DNA from: JANQTF01 sp036835375
GTDB lineage: Bacteria; Bacteroidota; Bacteroidia; J057
Assembly (NCBI GenBank): GCA_036835375.1
Contig: DAITMB010000002.1
Location: forward strand, 1-64,000
Direction: 5' to 3'
Length of the DNA stretch: 64,000 nt
Below, piece after piece: positions 1 to 8,975 of the stretch (positions within the stretch are counted from its first letter, which is position 1; every line of letters starts with the position of its first letter). The notes under the pieces are model-generated. The model saw only the letters and a list, made by a program, of their open reading frames with translations. It was not told the DNA's origin and made no database searches. A program made the translations under genes and the position numbers.

Positions 1-43
1 AAACATCGCTACGGCTATTTTGCCAAGCCCTATTCCCATGCTT

Positions 44-87
44 AAAAAAAGGTAATCCTCCTCGCGATCAGCGATGGAGGATTACCT
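44..87 (-). terminator. Rho-independent terminator of the S46 peptidase gene
   Basis: A 12-bp stem (50-61 with 76-87) extends inward by a TCGC/GCGA helix around a short loop. Read on the minus strand it is followed at once by a run of seven T (complement of 44-50). It lies about 50 bases after the stop codon of the gene at 139-2286. Confidence 0.85.
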
Positions 88-138
88 GGACCAAAAAACT
101 TGGCCTCTGAAAGTTGTTACCCTTTCTCCGCTAATCTT

Positions 139-2286
139 TTACTCTATGAGGTTCATTTCTTCCAGGAGATAGGATGCACCGGCATATTTGTCGATCACAA
201 AGAGCACATATCGCACATCGACCGAGATATTGCGGCACTGGCGAATGTCGTAGTTGATGTCGCTCATGGTCCCTTCCCATCCTCTGTCGAAGTTGATACC
301 GACTAGATGCCCTTCTCCGTTGATCACCGGACTACCAGAATTCCCCCCGGAGGTGTGATTGGAGGCCAAAAATGCCACCCGAAGGTCTCCCTTGGTGCCG
401 TAGCGCCCGTAATCTTTGGCCTTATGCAAGGCGAGCAGTTTCTCCGGCAAGTCAAATTCTACGTCTCCCGGAAGGTATTTTTCTACTACCCCATCCAAGG
501 TTGTGTAGTGTTTGTAAACGACGCCGTCCTCGGGAGCCATTCCTTCCACTTTCCCATAGCTCACCCGAAGCGTAAAATTCGCGTCAGGATAGAAAGTTTT
601 GTCAGAAAACACTTCTCTCTGGGCCTGCATATACGTTCTGTGTAGGCGCTCAATGGCCAGGTTGAGTCGCTCGTACTCGGGATAAATGGCGGAATATGCC
701 TGAAAAAGGCCGATCATGAGCGCATAGGCCGGGTCGCTTTCTACAATAGCTGGATCGAAGTTGTCAATGAGAGCTGTCAGCTTGGTCTCCTCCATGAAGG
801 AGGAATTGTCAAACAGCCAATCGGCATAGGCGCTAAAATCCCCATTGTACTGCTGATGAATGTCCCGGAGCACAGTGGGCCGATAGGCAGTAGGCACTTC
901 ATCGTGATACATCGCCAGCAGGGTGCCGGTCAACTCTTGATCAATGGGGAGATAATAATTTTTGAAAAATGCTTCACTGGAAGTCCTGAGCTTTTCTTTC
1001 TCTACTTCTTGATCCTCAGGATTTTGAGGCCAATTTCGAGCTGCCCCGAGGAGCCGCTGTCCGAGGTTGATGAATTCCAGGGCGTATCCCATTTCGCCGA
1101 AGATCTCGACTGCCGCAGTCAAGGGCCGAATTTGTCCATAGTAGGTCTCGTATTCTCCCAGGAGATTGCCATATTTTTCTTTCCAGACAGGATTCGCATT
1201 CACCAGACTCATAAAAGCAGCTTCGTAGGCCTCTTTTTTGGCGATCGCATCGCTGCGCTCCAACCCGCGTATTTCTCCTTGCCATTTTTTCCAGCCGTTG
1301 CTGATGCCGCTCTGCTTGGAAGCGTATTGGATCTTCACCTTCGGAGAGGCTGCCATTTCACGATTGATCACCCTGAGCCGTTCGTCACGCGCCTGAATCC
1401 GAATGGGATCCTTCACATTCATGACCATTTCTACGCCATAGGAAGGCAGATACTGCTCTGTCCGCGCCGGAAAACCATATACCATTGTGAAATCGTCGGC
1501 CTCCACTCCTTTGAGAGAAATCGGGAAAAAGTGCTTGGGTTGGAGGGGAATGTTGTCTTCAGCATAAGGCGCAGGCTTGCCATCGGGACCAGTGTACACA
1601 CGAAAGACAGAAAAATCGCCCGTGTGGCGCGGCCATACCCAGTTGTCGGTGTCGAAGCCGTATTTGCCGATGGAGGAAGGCGGTGCGCCTACCAGACGCA
1701 CGTCCCGGAATACTTCCAGCACAAACAGGTAGTATTCGTTGCCATAATAAAATGGCTTGATTTCGTAGTCGTAATGGGTGCCTTCGACAGAGGCTTCGCC
1801 CACTTCCTGAATGCGCTGGGCGATTTGGCGTTCGCGCTCCTCTTCGGGGAGTGAGGCGTCGAGGCCCTGCAAGATGGCTGCGCTCACGTCTTGAATCCGC
1901 ACGATGAATGTCACGGTGAGCCCGGGATTGAGAAGTTCTTCGGAGCGATTCATCGCCCAAAATCCATCGGTGAGATAGTCGTTTTCCAAGGAGGAATGCG
2001 ACTGAATTTGCCCGTAGCCGCAGTGGTGATTGGTGAAGAGCAATCCATCGGAGGAGACGATTTCGCCGGTGCATCCGCCCCCGAATTTTACGATCGCATC
2101 TTTAAGCGAAGATTGATTGGCAGAATAAATATCCTCTGCGGTGAGCTTGAGTCCCATCGACTTCATGTCTCCCTCGTTGAGGGTGCCGAGAAGGAGGGGA
2201 ATCCACATGCCTTCTTTGGCAGGGAGAGCGGGCAGGAGCATCAAGCTCGCAAGAAATACTAAGAGGCTTTTCTTCATGAGGGTCAT
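139..2286 (-). CDS. S46 family dipeptidyl-peptidase, DPP11-like
   Basis: Secreted or periplasmic serine exopeptidase that removes dipeptides from oligopeptide N-termini, feeding amino-acid catabolism. The 715-residue length is normal for S46. An N-terminal signal peptide (about residues 1-24) is followed by the chymotrypsin-like fold with TNHHCGYG (histidine at 87-88), HTGDFS (Asp224) and GGNSGSPV (Ser650), matching the S46 triad. Eighteen residues after the nucleophile is Arg668. In the Porphyromonas enzymes the residue at this place is Arg in DPP11 (cleaves after Asp/Glu) and Gly in DPP7, so acidic P1 specificity is inferred. A second ATG three codons in could be the true start. It is followed by its own terminator and looks monocistronic. 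Confidence 0.95.
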   Translation of the reverse strand: MTLMKKSLLVFLASLMLLPALPAKEGMWIPLLLGTLNEGDMKSMGLKLTAEDIYSANQSSLKDAIVKFGGGCTGEIVSSDGLLFTNHHCGYGQIQSHSSLENDYLTDGFWAMNRSEELLNPGLTVTFIVRIQDVSAAILQGLDASLPEEERERQIAQRIQEVGEASVEGTHYDYEIKPFYYGNEYYLFVLEVFRDVRLVGAPPSSIGKYGFDTDNWVWPRHTGDFSVFRVYTGPDGKPAPYAEDNIPLQPKHFFPISLKGVEADDFTMVYGFPARTEQYLPSYGVEMVMNVKDPIRIQARDERLRVINREMAASPKVKIQYASKQSGISNGWKKWQGEIRGLERSDAIAKKEAYEAAFMSLVNANPVWKEKYGNLLGEYETYYGQIRPLTAAVEIFGEMGYALEFINLGQRLLGAARNWPQNPEDQEVEKEKLRTSSEAFFKNYYLPIDQELTGTLLAMYHDEVPTAYRPTVLRDIHQQYNGDFSAYADWLFDNSSFMEETKLTALIDNFDPAIVESDPAYALMIGLFQAYSAIYPEYERLNLAIERLHRTYMQAQREVFSDKTFYPDANFTLRVSYGKVEGMAPEDGVVYKHYTTLDGVVEKYLPGDVEFDLPEKLLALHKAKDYGRYGTKGDLRVAFLASNHTSGGNSGSPVINGEGHLVGINFDRGWEGTMSDINYDIRQCRNISVDVRYVLFVIDKYAGASYLLEEMNLIE

Positions 2287-2446
2287 TGCATTTTCCTTGT
2301 GGGGAGGAAAAATACACAGGAATGTCGAAAACTCATGAAGTTCGTGATCAGGGTGACCACCGTTGCGCTAAATCTGCCGTGCAGTAGCTCCGTGGTTCAT
2401 TTTTGCTCATCCACAATTTTCACTCAAAATCTTCTGAAACATCCAC

Positions 2447-3196
2447 TCAAAAAAAGTACGTAAAGTGAAGCATGAGACAATGACTATCCAAGGACTGCCT
2501 GGTGCGCTCCCAAATAAAGTCTGGTCCTGGTATAACTTCCCAGATTATTGAGTATGCCTGTTGATACCTATACCCTAAACCCATTATCCACTCTTCTCTG
2601 TCTCGGGTTCGGAATTTGATGCCTACGCCCGCCTCTGCCATGGCCCCAGTACCAAATTCATCCCCTTGTCCCCCCCAAAAAAAGTTATTGTTCTTCTCCC
2701 CCAAGGAAACGACATATCCTACCCTTGCATAGGCCGTGGGTGTCACTCTCGCCGGAAGGAGATCGCCGCGTACGGTGACAAAAAGGGGCATACCATAACC
2801 GGCTTCATACCCTTCTAGTCCAATTCCTGCACCGATCCCTAGTCGATGTGAAAATCTATACCCGGCTTCGTACGTCAATCCACTGTTCACCATTACCTGG
2901 CCTATATTCCTTCTACTGGTACGCCTCCTGGGATAAAAATTCCAAGAAGTACCATGAAAAAACCCTCTATTCACCACCCGAATCAGCTTTTTTTGATAAT
3001 TGGGGTAGTAGCTCACCTGGACAAACCGTGCCTGCACTTGAGCCGCTTCCTGAATATCGTCGGCCTGGAGCACGAGGACAGATCCCGAGATCAACTGCAA
3101 GACCACGATAGAATCTGGAATTTGCTTCACGATGTCGCCGACATACACCGTGCCGTCCTTCATAGTGATGCGATCTTCCAGACGCACGGATTGTGA
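2447..3196 (-). CDS. Barrel-like surface protein, N-terminus lost in gap 1
   Basis: About 249 codons are visible, and the frame stays open to the gap at 3197, so the GTG at 3187 is not a believable start. The N-terminal part carries a small motif (LEDRITMKDGTVYVGDIV and a following hydrophobic strand pair) seen in Bacteroidota surface proteins. After it comes alternating Gly/aromatic sequence ending in HFTYFF, typical of an outer-membrane barrel. The neighbour at 3309-4136 has the same layout, so the two are probably tandem paralogues. On the other side of the gap an ATGAAAA at 3303-3297 sits five bases after the neighbour's stop and is the likely start, giving a two-gene operon. Function unknown. 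Confidence 0.75.
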   Translation of the reverse strand, partial: SQSVRLEDRITMKDGTVYVGDIVKQIPDSIVVLQLISGSVLVLQADDIQEAAQVQARFVQVSYYPNYQKKLIRVVNRGFFHGTSWNFYPRRRTSRRNIGQVMVNSGLTYEAGYRFSHRLGIGAGIGLEGYEAGYGMPLFVTVRGDLLPARVTPTAYARVGYVVSLGEKNNNFFWGGQGDEFGTGAMAEAGVGIKFRTRDREEWIMGLGYRYQQAYSIIWEVIPGPDFIWERTRQSLDSHCLMLHFTYFF

Positions 3197-3296
3197 NNNN
3201 NNNNNNNNNNNNNNNNNNNNNNNNNNNNNNNNNNNNNNNNNNNNNNNNNNNNNNNNNNNNNNNNNNNNNNNNNNNNNNNNNNNNNNNNNNNNNNNN
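3197..3296. other. Assembly gap 1 (100 N placeholder)
   Basis: Exactly 100 N, the same length as the other two gaps, so the size is a scaffold convention and not a measurement. It hides the signal peptide of the gene at 2447. If that gene starts at 3303, the real gap length must leave remainder 2 when divided by 3. Confidence 0.98.
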
Positions 3297-3308
3297 TTTT
3301 CATCGTGC

Positions 3309-4136
3309 TCAAAAGTAGGTCGCGTAAAATAGCGTGATGCGGCGATAATTTCGATTGCCAGAAATCAGTACGGGAGTCATTTGGTTCCCGAATCCCGGCC
3401 TGAAGTCATTGACTAGCTCCTCAAAGGTCTGATATGACCCTTGCCACTTATATCCAATTCCCAGTTGATAATCACGCTTTTGTCGATTTCGAATGGTGAC
3501 ACCCGCACCGTATTGATACATCCACCCACCGCGAAACGCAAGAAAATCTCGAGAGGCCCTCGTTACAAATCCATACCCTCCTTGGCCATACAGAAATGGT
3601 GAAATCCGCTTTCGAAGCAGATCTGCTCTAAGTTCTGCAGCGAGAGGAACGATCAAACCTGGACTATAGGGGTTCAACCCAGTCACTATTCCCGTCTGCA
3701 ACCAGTGCTTCCAGCGATAGCCCATTCGTCCTTCGAGAAACAATGAGGTATGGGTGTCATTACCAGATGTCGCTATTTCTATCCCGGAATACCATCCTGG
3801 TCCGGGATATACATATGGCATGACTTTATAGTCATAGCGAAACCGGATCTTGTTGTATTGACTGGGCTCTATGGTGATGTAGTCGATGTCGGCAGTTTTA
3901 AGTTCGAAGATCATACCATCATAGGTCTCTATGGTCACTGACTCACGTGGCACTTGAGCCTTAATTTTTCCCCGAATGATGCTTCCATTCTTCAAATAGG
4001 CCACATCTTCCTGATACATGCGCTTTTGTGCTAAAATTTCCGAAGGGGAAGACAGCATGCAGCAACAAATAATCCCGCCAATCAATCCCTTGACTAACCT
4101 TTTGAAAGAGAAGTAAATTGCCCTTTCCATCATCAT
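3309..4136 (-). CDS. Barrel-like surface protein, paralogue of the next gene
   Basis: A 275-residue protein with a signal peptide ending near SEILAQ (about residue 36). A 60-residue N-terminal module follows (DVAYLKNGSIIRGKI, then a DG..FELKTADIDYI pattern), and then a Gly- and aromatic-rich strand pattern ending in an aromatic residue (FYATYF), as in outer-membrane barrels. Length and layout match the truncated gene downstream, which appears to begin five bases after this stop. The ATG at 4136 is the first of three closely spaced Met codons; the MERAIYF start is equally possible. No enzymatic motif is visible. The role is unknown; a cell-surface structural or transport role is only inferred. 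Confidence 0.82.
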   Translation of the reverse strand: MMMERAIYFSFKRLVKGLIGGIICCCMLSSPSEILAQKRMYQEDVAYLKNGSIIRGKIKAQVPRESVTIETYDGMIFELKTADIDYITIEPSQYNKIRFRYDYKVMPYVYPGPGWYSGIEIATSGNDTHTSLFLEGRMGYRWKHWLQTGIVTGLNPYSPGLIVPLAAELRADLLRKRISPFLYGQGGYGFVTRASRDFLAFRGGWMYQYGAGVTIRNRQKRDYQLGIGYKWQGSYQTFEELVNDFRPGFGNQMTPVLISGNRNYRRITLFYATYF

Positions 4137-4335
4137 TCATTTTCAATAGATTGTAAACTTGGGATCAAATGATTAGCTTTAGAACAAGCTATTCAAATCT
4201 ACCATTTTTTTAACAGCGTTCTTGACGAATTAGACGTCTTTCCCAATGTGAACGCTGCGCAGCAGTGCTTCGATTCTCATTCCCATCGGTGTTCACAAAT
4301 ACGACCTATATTTTCACCTAATTCTATTGCCATTT

Positions 4336-5640
4336 ATGAAACCACGCACTTACACGCCATTCATGGCGCTGATGCTTGTCCTATCCTTTGGCCTGAGTGG
4401 CTGCTTGGAGGACGACTGTGACATGACCTTCAAACATGCTGTTTACGAGCCTGTGTACATGACTGTCGAGGAGCTTCACAATGCCACCAAAGCCACGGCT
4501 CCACGGCCCGTCGTCGCTCCCGGAAAAATCTATCTCAAAGACGCGATCTTGCTGATCAATGAGCTTGGAGAAGGGGTTCACGTATTCGACAACAAAAACC
4601 CCGAAAACCCACAACCACTGGTCTTTATCAATGCCCCCGGCAATTATGACCTGTCCATGAATTGCGACAATCTCTACCTCGATAGCGGTACCGATATGTT
4701 GGTATTCGACATGAGCGATCCAAGCAGTCCTTTTCTCATCAATCGGGTAGAAAATGCACTTCCTGCTCTGGCTGAGTTCAATGGCTACGTGGCAAATTCT
4801 CAAGGAGACGTCGTGATCAAGTGGAAGCAAGTCATCAAAGAAGAGACTTATGACTGCAAAACAGGCGTGCCGCAGCTTTGGAGTCAAAATCAAGTAGATG
4901 AAAATTTCTTCGTCCCACCTGGAAATAGCAACTCACGGACCATCAACCCGGCTTCTCCCGGAAAAAGTGGATCAATGTCACGCTTTGCCGTGCTAGATGA
5001 CCACATGTATGTGGTGTCTCCCAGGGAGATCAAGATATTCAATGTCGTGAACTGCGAGAGTCCCAATGCCGTCAACGCGATTCGCTACAATCAAGGTGGC
5101 GGCGACGCAGAGATGATCACGACCCTCAATGATTTATTGCTTGTGGGTGCCTCCAGCGGCATGTCTATTTATCAGGCTACTGATCCCACCAACCCTACTT
5201 TTCTCAGTAATTTCTCCCACGTCCAGGCCTGCGATCCTGTGGTGGCCCAGGGAGACTTTGCCTATGTGACCCTGCGAAATGGTTCAGACCAGCCTTGTGG
5301 AACGAGCTGGTCTAATCAATTGGATGTGATTAACATCGCGAACCCTTCTCGTCCCAGACTTCTCAGTAGCTTCCCCATGCACAACCCCCACGGACTGGGC
5401 ATTGATGGAAATGTTCTCTTTGTGGCTGATGGAAACAGTGGTCTGAAAGTATTCGACGCCACACATCCTCACCAGGTAGGTGACAAGCCGCTCGCCACTT
5501 TCTCCGGAATGCACGGCTACGATGTCATTGCCGATGGCGGAAACCTCCTCATTGTAGGGGAAGATGGCATCGCGCAGTATGATTACCGAAATGTGAAAGA
5601 CATTCAGCTTCGCAGTACCATCCCTGTGACCAGAGAATAG
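4336..5640 (+). CDS. LVIVD-repeat lipoprotein
   Basis: A 434-residue predicted lipoprotein. The signal peptide ends in a lipobox (FGLSGC, Cys23). The rest is a beta-propeller-like series of LVIVD repeats, each with a pattern such as VFDMSDPSSPFLINRV or VINIANPSRPRLLSSF (a hydrophobic strand, D/N-P, then a P-x-hydrophobic strand). Such proteins are common on Bacteroidota surfaces, and their ligands are mostly unknown. The ATG at 4336 is preferred over an in-frame TTG three codons earlier because it begins the positively charged n-region directly. A good terminator follows at 5731. Probably a single-gene unit. Confidence 0.9.
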   Translation: MKPRTYTPFMALMLVLSFGLSGCLEDDCDMTFKHAVYEPVYMTVEELHNATKATAPRPVVAPGKIYLKDAILLINELGEGVHVFDNKNPENPQPLVFINAPGNYDLSMNCDNLYLDSGTDMLVFDMSDPSSPFLINRVENALPALAEFNGYVANSQGDVVIKWKQVIKEETYDCKTGVPQLWSQNQVDENFFVPPGNSNSRTINPASPGKSGSMSRFAVLDDHMYVVSPREIKIFNVVNCESPNAVNAIRYNQGGGDAEMITTLNDLLLVGASSGMSIYQATDPTNPTFLSNFSHVQACDPVVAQGDFAYVTLRNGSDQPCGTSWSNQLDVINIANPSRPRLLSSFPMHNPHGLGIDGNVLFVADGNSGLKVFDATHPHQVGDKPLATFSGMHGYDVIADGGNLLIVGEDGIAQYDYRNVKDIQLRSTIPVTRE

Positions 5641-5730
5641 GAAATCTACGAGCCAAGGGAGTTCGCTCGAAATCAAGATTTCGCTATCACGAAGCTCGTT
5701 CTTCTCCACCTGCTGATCAAATCTAATATG

Positions 5731-5760
5731 AGGCCTGCCTTTTCGGCAGGCCTTTTCTTT
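5731..5760 (+). terminator. Rho-independent terminator of the LVIVD gene
   Basis: A 9-bp GC-rich stem (5731-5739 with 5745-5753), a five-base loop and then TTTCTTT. It lies 90 bases after the stop at 5640 and before the divergent-looking start of the kinase gene. Confidence 0.85.
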
Positions 5761-5906
5761 ATTGGCATAGGGCGTGGTTGAACTTTCCCTTCTGCACAGG
5801 CGCATTTTCACTCTTTACCTTTCGTCTTGCTCCAGATCTGGTGCTTTGCACGCCTGTATTGCCGATTTTTGCCTAATTTTACCCACTTTCACCAATTAAC
5901 CCTCCT

Positions 5907-6857
5907 ATGAGCCTGGTAGTAGTCGGATCAATGGCTTATGACGCCATCGAAACCCCCTTCGGAAAAGTCGATCGAATCCTTGGCGGTGCCGCCATGTACA
6001 TTTCTCTTGCGGCGTCCTATTTTGTACGTCCAGTCCATGCGATTTCGGTCGTTGGGTATGACTTCGAGGAGCGCGACATCCAGATGCTCCAAGCTCATCG
6101 AGTCGATATGGAAGGGGTTCAGATAAAGGAAAACGAAAAATCGTTTTTCTGGTCCGGTCGCTATCACAACGACATGAATAGCCGCGACACCCTTGCCACG
6201 GAACTCAATGTGCTGGGAACTTTTGATCCAGTGGTGCCGGCCTCTTACCAAGGTTGCGAGTATTTGATGCTCGGCAATCTCTCTCCTGATGTGCAGCGGC
6301 TGGTGATCCAGCGTCTGGAAAAGCGCCCCCGCCTCATCGCGATGGATACCATGAACTTCTGGATGGATGTCGCCCTCCCAAGTCTGATTGAAACAATCAG
6401 CATGGTGGATGTGATCATCATCAATGATGCTGAAGCTCGCCAACTCACCGGGCAATATTCGCTCAAGCTGGCAGCCAAGCAGCTCTTGGGCATGGGTCCG
6501 GCTTATGTGGTCATCAAAAAAGGAGAGCATGGAGCACTTCTCTTTCATCAAGACGAAGTGTTCTCTGCGCCAGGTCTTCCTTTGGAGGAGGTGTTCGATC
6601 CTACAGGCGCTGGAGACACCTTTGCGGGAGGCTTCATCGGTCACTTGGCTCAGAGCGGTGATGTGAGCTTTGACAACATGAAGCGCGCCATCATTTACGG
6701 CAGTGCCTTGGCTTCTTTCTGCGTCGAAAAGTTTGGTCCGGAGCGCCTCATTGGGCTACATGCTACGACAATTGCAGACCGCTTGTCTCAATTTGTACGC
6801 TTGGCAGACTTTCATCTCTCACAGGAAATCACCGATGTCCTTGATCAAAGCGCCTGA
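5907..6857 (+). CDS. PfkB/ribokinase-family sugar kinase
   Basis: A 316-residue cytoplasmic ATP-dependent kinase of the ribokinase (PfkB) family. The N-terminus has the glycine-rich substrate region (RILGGAAMYIS). The C-terminus has the family signature DPTGAGDTFAGG with the catalytic base at Asp237 and the anion-hole glycines before it. The substrate cannot be read from sequence; sugars, nucleosides and related polyols are all handled by this family. The stop overlaps the next gene (HAD phosphatase) by 23 bases, so the two are almost certainly co-translated and may act on the same metabolite in opposite directions. That link is an inference. Confidence 0.93.
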   Translation: MSLVVVGSMAYDAIETPFGKVDRILGGAAMYISLAASYFVRPVHAISVVGYDFEERDIQMLQAHRVDMEGVQIKENEKSFFWSGRYHNDMNSRDTLATELNVLGTFDPVVPASYQGCEYLMLGNLSPDVQRLVIQRLEKRPRLIAMDTMNFWMDVALPSLIETISMVDVIIINDAEARQLTGQYSLKLAAKQLLGMGPAYVVIKKGEHGALLFHQDEVFSAPGLPLEEVFDPTGAGDTFAGGFIGHLAQSGDVSFDNMKRAIIYGSALASFCVEKFGPERLIGLHATTIADRLSQFVRLADFHLSQEITDVLDQSA

Positions 6858-7443
6858 GACCCTGGCTGTCTTTGACTTTGATGGCACCCTCACGACGCGA
6901 GATACCATGCTGGCATTTTGCCGATTTGTGGTGGGAAAGCGCCGCTACTTCATCGGATTGCTCCAGCTGGCTCCTTTGCTCCTTGCCTATCGAGTCGGCA
7001 TCTTAAACAATGTCGTGGCCAAGGAGGCTTTTCTAAAAAAGTTCCTCGTCGGGGTTTCTCGAGAAACGCTCGAAAGGCTGGGACAACAATTTTGTGATCA
7101 GGTTCTCCCGGGCATCTTGCGCGACCGTGGCTTACAAACCCTCCGCCATCATCAGCAAGCTGGACACCAACTCCTCGTCATTACTGCCTCTCTCGACTTC
7201 TGGGTCGCGCCCTGGGCAGCATCAATGCGCATTCCTTTGCTTGCATCCGCTGGTAGCTTTGGCCTGAATGGCTTCACAGGTCAGCTCGTCGGTCCCAATT
7301 GTCACGGTCCCGAAAAAGTCAAGCGACTGCGTGCCTGGCTTGATGGGCAACGACCTTTACGGATCATTGCCTACGGAGATTCAGAGGGTGACCAAGCTTT
7401 GCTGGAATTCGCAGATGAAGCCCATTACAAGCCTTGGCGTTAA
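6835..7443 (+). CDS. HAD-IB family phosphatase
   Basis: A 202-residue haloacid-dehalogenase hydrolase of subfamily IB (the SerB-like branch). Motif I is FDFDGTLT (Asp14 nucleophile, Asp16 acid/base), and motif III/IV is YGDSEGDQALL (Asp182, Asp186). The end HYKPWR is the usual C-terminus of this subfamily, so the gene is complete. The ATG at 6835 is chosen because the open frame upstream lies inside the kinase gene and lacks family similarity. Reaction: hydrolysis of a phosphomonoester, substrate unknown; phosphoserine, phospholipid head groups and related compounds are used by relatives. Overlaps the kinase gene by 23 bases. Confidence 0.9.
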   Translation: MSLIKAPETLAVFDFDGTLTTRDTMLAFCRFVVGKRRYFIGLLQLAPLLLAYRVGILNNVVAKEAFLKKFLVGVSRETLERLGQQFCDQVLPGILRDRGLQTLRHHQQAGHQLLVITASLDFWVAPWAASMRIPLLASAGSFGLNGFTGQLVGPNCHGPEKVKRLRAWLDGQRPLRIIAYGDSEGDQALLEFADEAHYKPWR

Positions 7444-7534
7444 CTCCGCATTCCCAGATTCTGCTTATCAGGCAAGCTAGCTGTGACAAGATTCATCGAT
7501 CATCTCGTGTCTATTCTTCAACTATTTCTCTGAT

Positions 7535-8017
7535 ATGCTTCCTTTTCGCATCGGATTCGGATATGATACACATCGCTTGGTAGCAGAGCGGCCCTTGATC
7601 CTTGGCGGCATTCGACTCGACTATGACAAGGGTTTGCTCGGTCACTCTGATGCAGATGTGCTGCTGCACGCGATTTGTGATGCTTTGCTCGGCGCGATGA
7701 ACCTCCGCGACATTGGATTTCACTTTCCCGACACGGATCCCCGCTATCACCAAGCGGATAGCAAAGTACTTCTGCGCGATGCCTATGCCCTCGTGAAAGA
7801 CAAGGGCTATCGACTCGGGAACCTCGATAGTACCGTGATTGCCGAGCAACCCAAGCTCAACCCTCATATCCCGGCGATGCAAGCGGTGATCGCAGAGATG
7901 TTAGAGACAACTCCTGACATGATTTCCATCAAGGCGACAACGCACGAAAAGACCGACGCGGTGGGAAGAGGGGAGAGCATGATTGCCCACGCGGTCGTTT
8001 TACTGCTGCGAGTTTGA
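7535..8017 (+). CDS. ispF: 2-C-methyl-D-erythritol 2,4-cyclodiphosphate synthase
   Basis: Fifth enzyme of the MEP isoprenoid pathway, converting CDP-methylerythritol 2-phosphate to the cyclic diphosphate with loss of CMP. The 160-residue protein has the metal site DTH (Asp11, His13), the GHSDADVLLHAICDALLGA region with the third metal ligand, the FPDTD loop and the C-terminal HEKTDAVGRGE motif. Full length for the family, which forms a trimer. It starts 91 bases after the HAD gene, so co-transcription is possible. It supplies precursors that the carotenoid desaturase at 10879 would ultimately depend on, though the two genes are not in one operon. Confidence 0.98.
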   Translation: MLPFRIGFGYDTHRLVAERPLILGGIRLDYDKGLLGHSDADVLLHAICDALLGAMNLRDIGFHFPDTDPRYHQADSKVLLRDAYALVKDKGYRLGNLDSTVIAEQPKLNPHIPAMQAVIAEMLETTPDMISIKATTHEKTDAVGRGESMIAHAVVLLLRV

Positions 8018-8121
8018 CCAAGAAAGCCTTCTTTTTGCACTTTTGTGTTGCGATTGCCGCTTCAGAAGGCTCGAAATTCGATGATCATCCGTATTTTCCT
8101 GACTTATCTCGACTGGATTGC

Positions 8122-8826
8122 ATGAACTCCCTTCTGAAATGGTTGCTACTGTCGGTTCTCCTCCTGACCATCGTTCAGGTTGAGGCACAAGTGTCGGGGT
8201 ACCTGGGCAAGCGCACGATTGTGGGCATGGAGATGAGTGCCTTTCCGAATGTCTGGCAGTACGTTCAAGGAGAGCGCCCAATTCGGCTGCATTGGCAGGC
8301 TGGGCTCCAAGTGGAGCGGATCGTTTCTCGACGAATTTCTGCGGGAGCCAGTTGGCACTTTTTTTCTACGCCGCTGGCTTATTCAAGCGATAGCCTGTCT
8401 GGCACCATCGCTTTACAAGGCAGTCATGTGGGGCTGGATTTCCGCACTTATCCCTACAAGCGCCAAGGCAATTTGCCCCCAATCGGCACATTTCACCGGG
8501 CGGGAGTTTCTTTTCTCCATTATCGCTTAGTGGACAACGCGCAGGCTTATGATCCCGCCAAAGGCAGGAACCTTGCAAGCTATCAAGGCCTGCTACTTAC
8601 CTACACCCTAGGACACCAGTGGGTATGGGCGGACCAATTCACGACGAATGTGGGTGTGAGGATGTCTTGGACCGCAGCATTTTCGCCTAGCACCTTCCCT
8701 TATCAGGATCAGGTGCTTTGGGAAAGAAGCTTTGGGAGAATTCGAGCCTTTTTTGGGGCCCAAATTGTGGTTGGAGCTGGGTATCTCCTTCCGGTTCGGC
8801 AGGACCAGCGACCTGTGTCGCACTGA
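8122..8826 (+). CDS. Secreted hypothetical protein, probable outer-membrane barrel
   Basis: A 234-residue protein with a clear signal peptide (MNSLLKW, a leucine-rich core, cleavage near VEAQ). The mature part has alternating hydrophobic/polar stretches with many Gly, Tyr and Arg (LDFRTYPYKRQGN, FFGAQIVVGAGYLL), consistent with a small barrel of eight or so strands. The start at 8122 is preferred over an upstream in-frame TTG-type start because it begins the signal sequence. I do not recognise the family. It follows ispF by about 100 bases on the same strand; no functional link is evident. Confidence 0.75.
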   Translation: MNSLLKWLLLSVLLLTIVQVEAQVSGYLGKRTIVGMEMSAFPNVWQYVQGERPIRLHWQAGLQVERIVSRRISAGASWHFFSTPLAYSSDSLSGTIALQGSHVGLDFRTYPYKRQGNLPPIGTFHRAGVSFLHYRLVDNAQAYDPAKGRNLASYQGLLLTYTLGHQWVWADQFTTNVGVRMSWTAAFSPSTFPYQDQVLWERSFGRIRAFFGAQIVVGAGYLLPVRQDQRPVSH

Positions 8827-8975
8827 ATCGCGAAGCACCGCATTCACGCACCTGGAGAGCCGTTATTTCCGCGTCCAACTGATTTTATCGGCGAGTTCCC
8901 CTCTACATCCCTCTCTTGAGAAATCTCGCGAGAAAAAGAAGAATGGTGTGAGAAACTGCGAGAGAACGACCTGAA

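Noticed and set aside
856..1854. 332-residue plus-strand ORF opposite the S46 peptidase
   Set aside because: It lies wholly antisense to a clear S46 enzyme, has a biased composition with many His and Phe, and no domain; it is a mirror of the real gene's codon usage.
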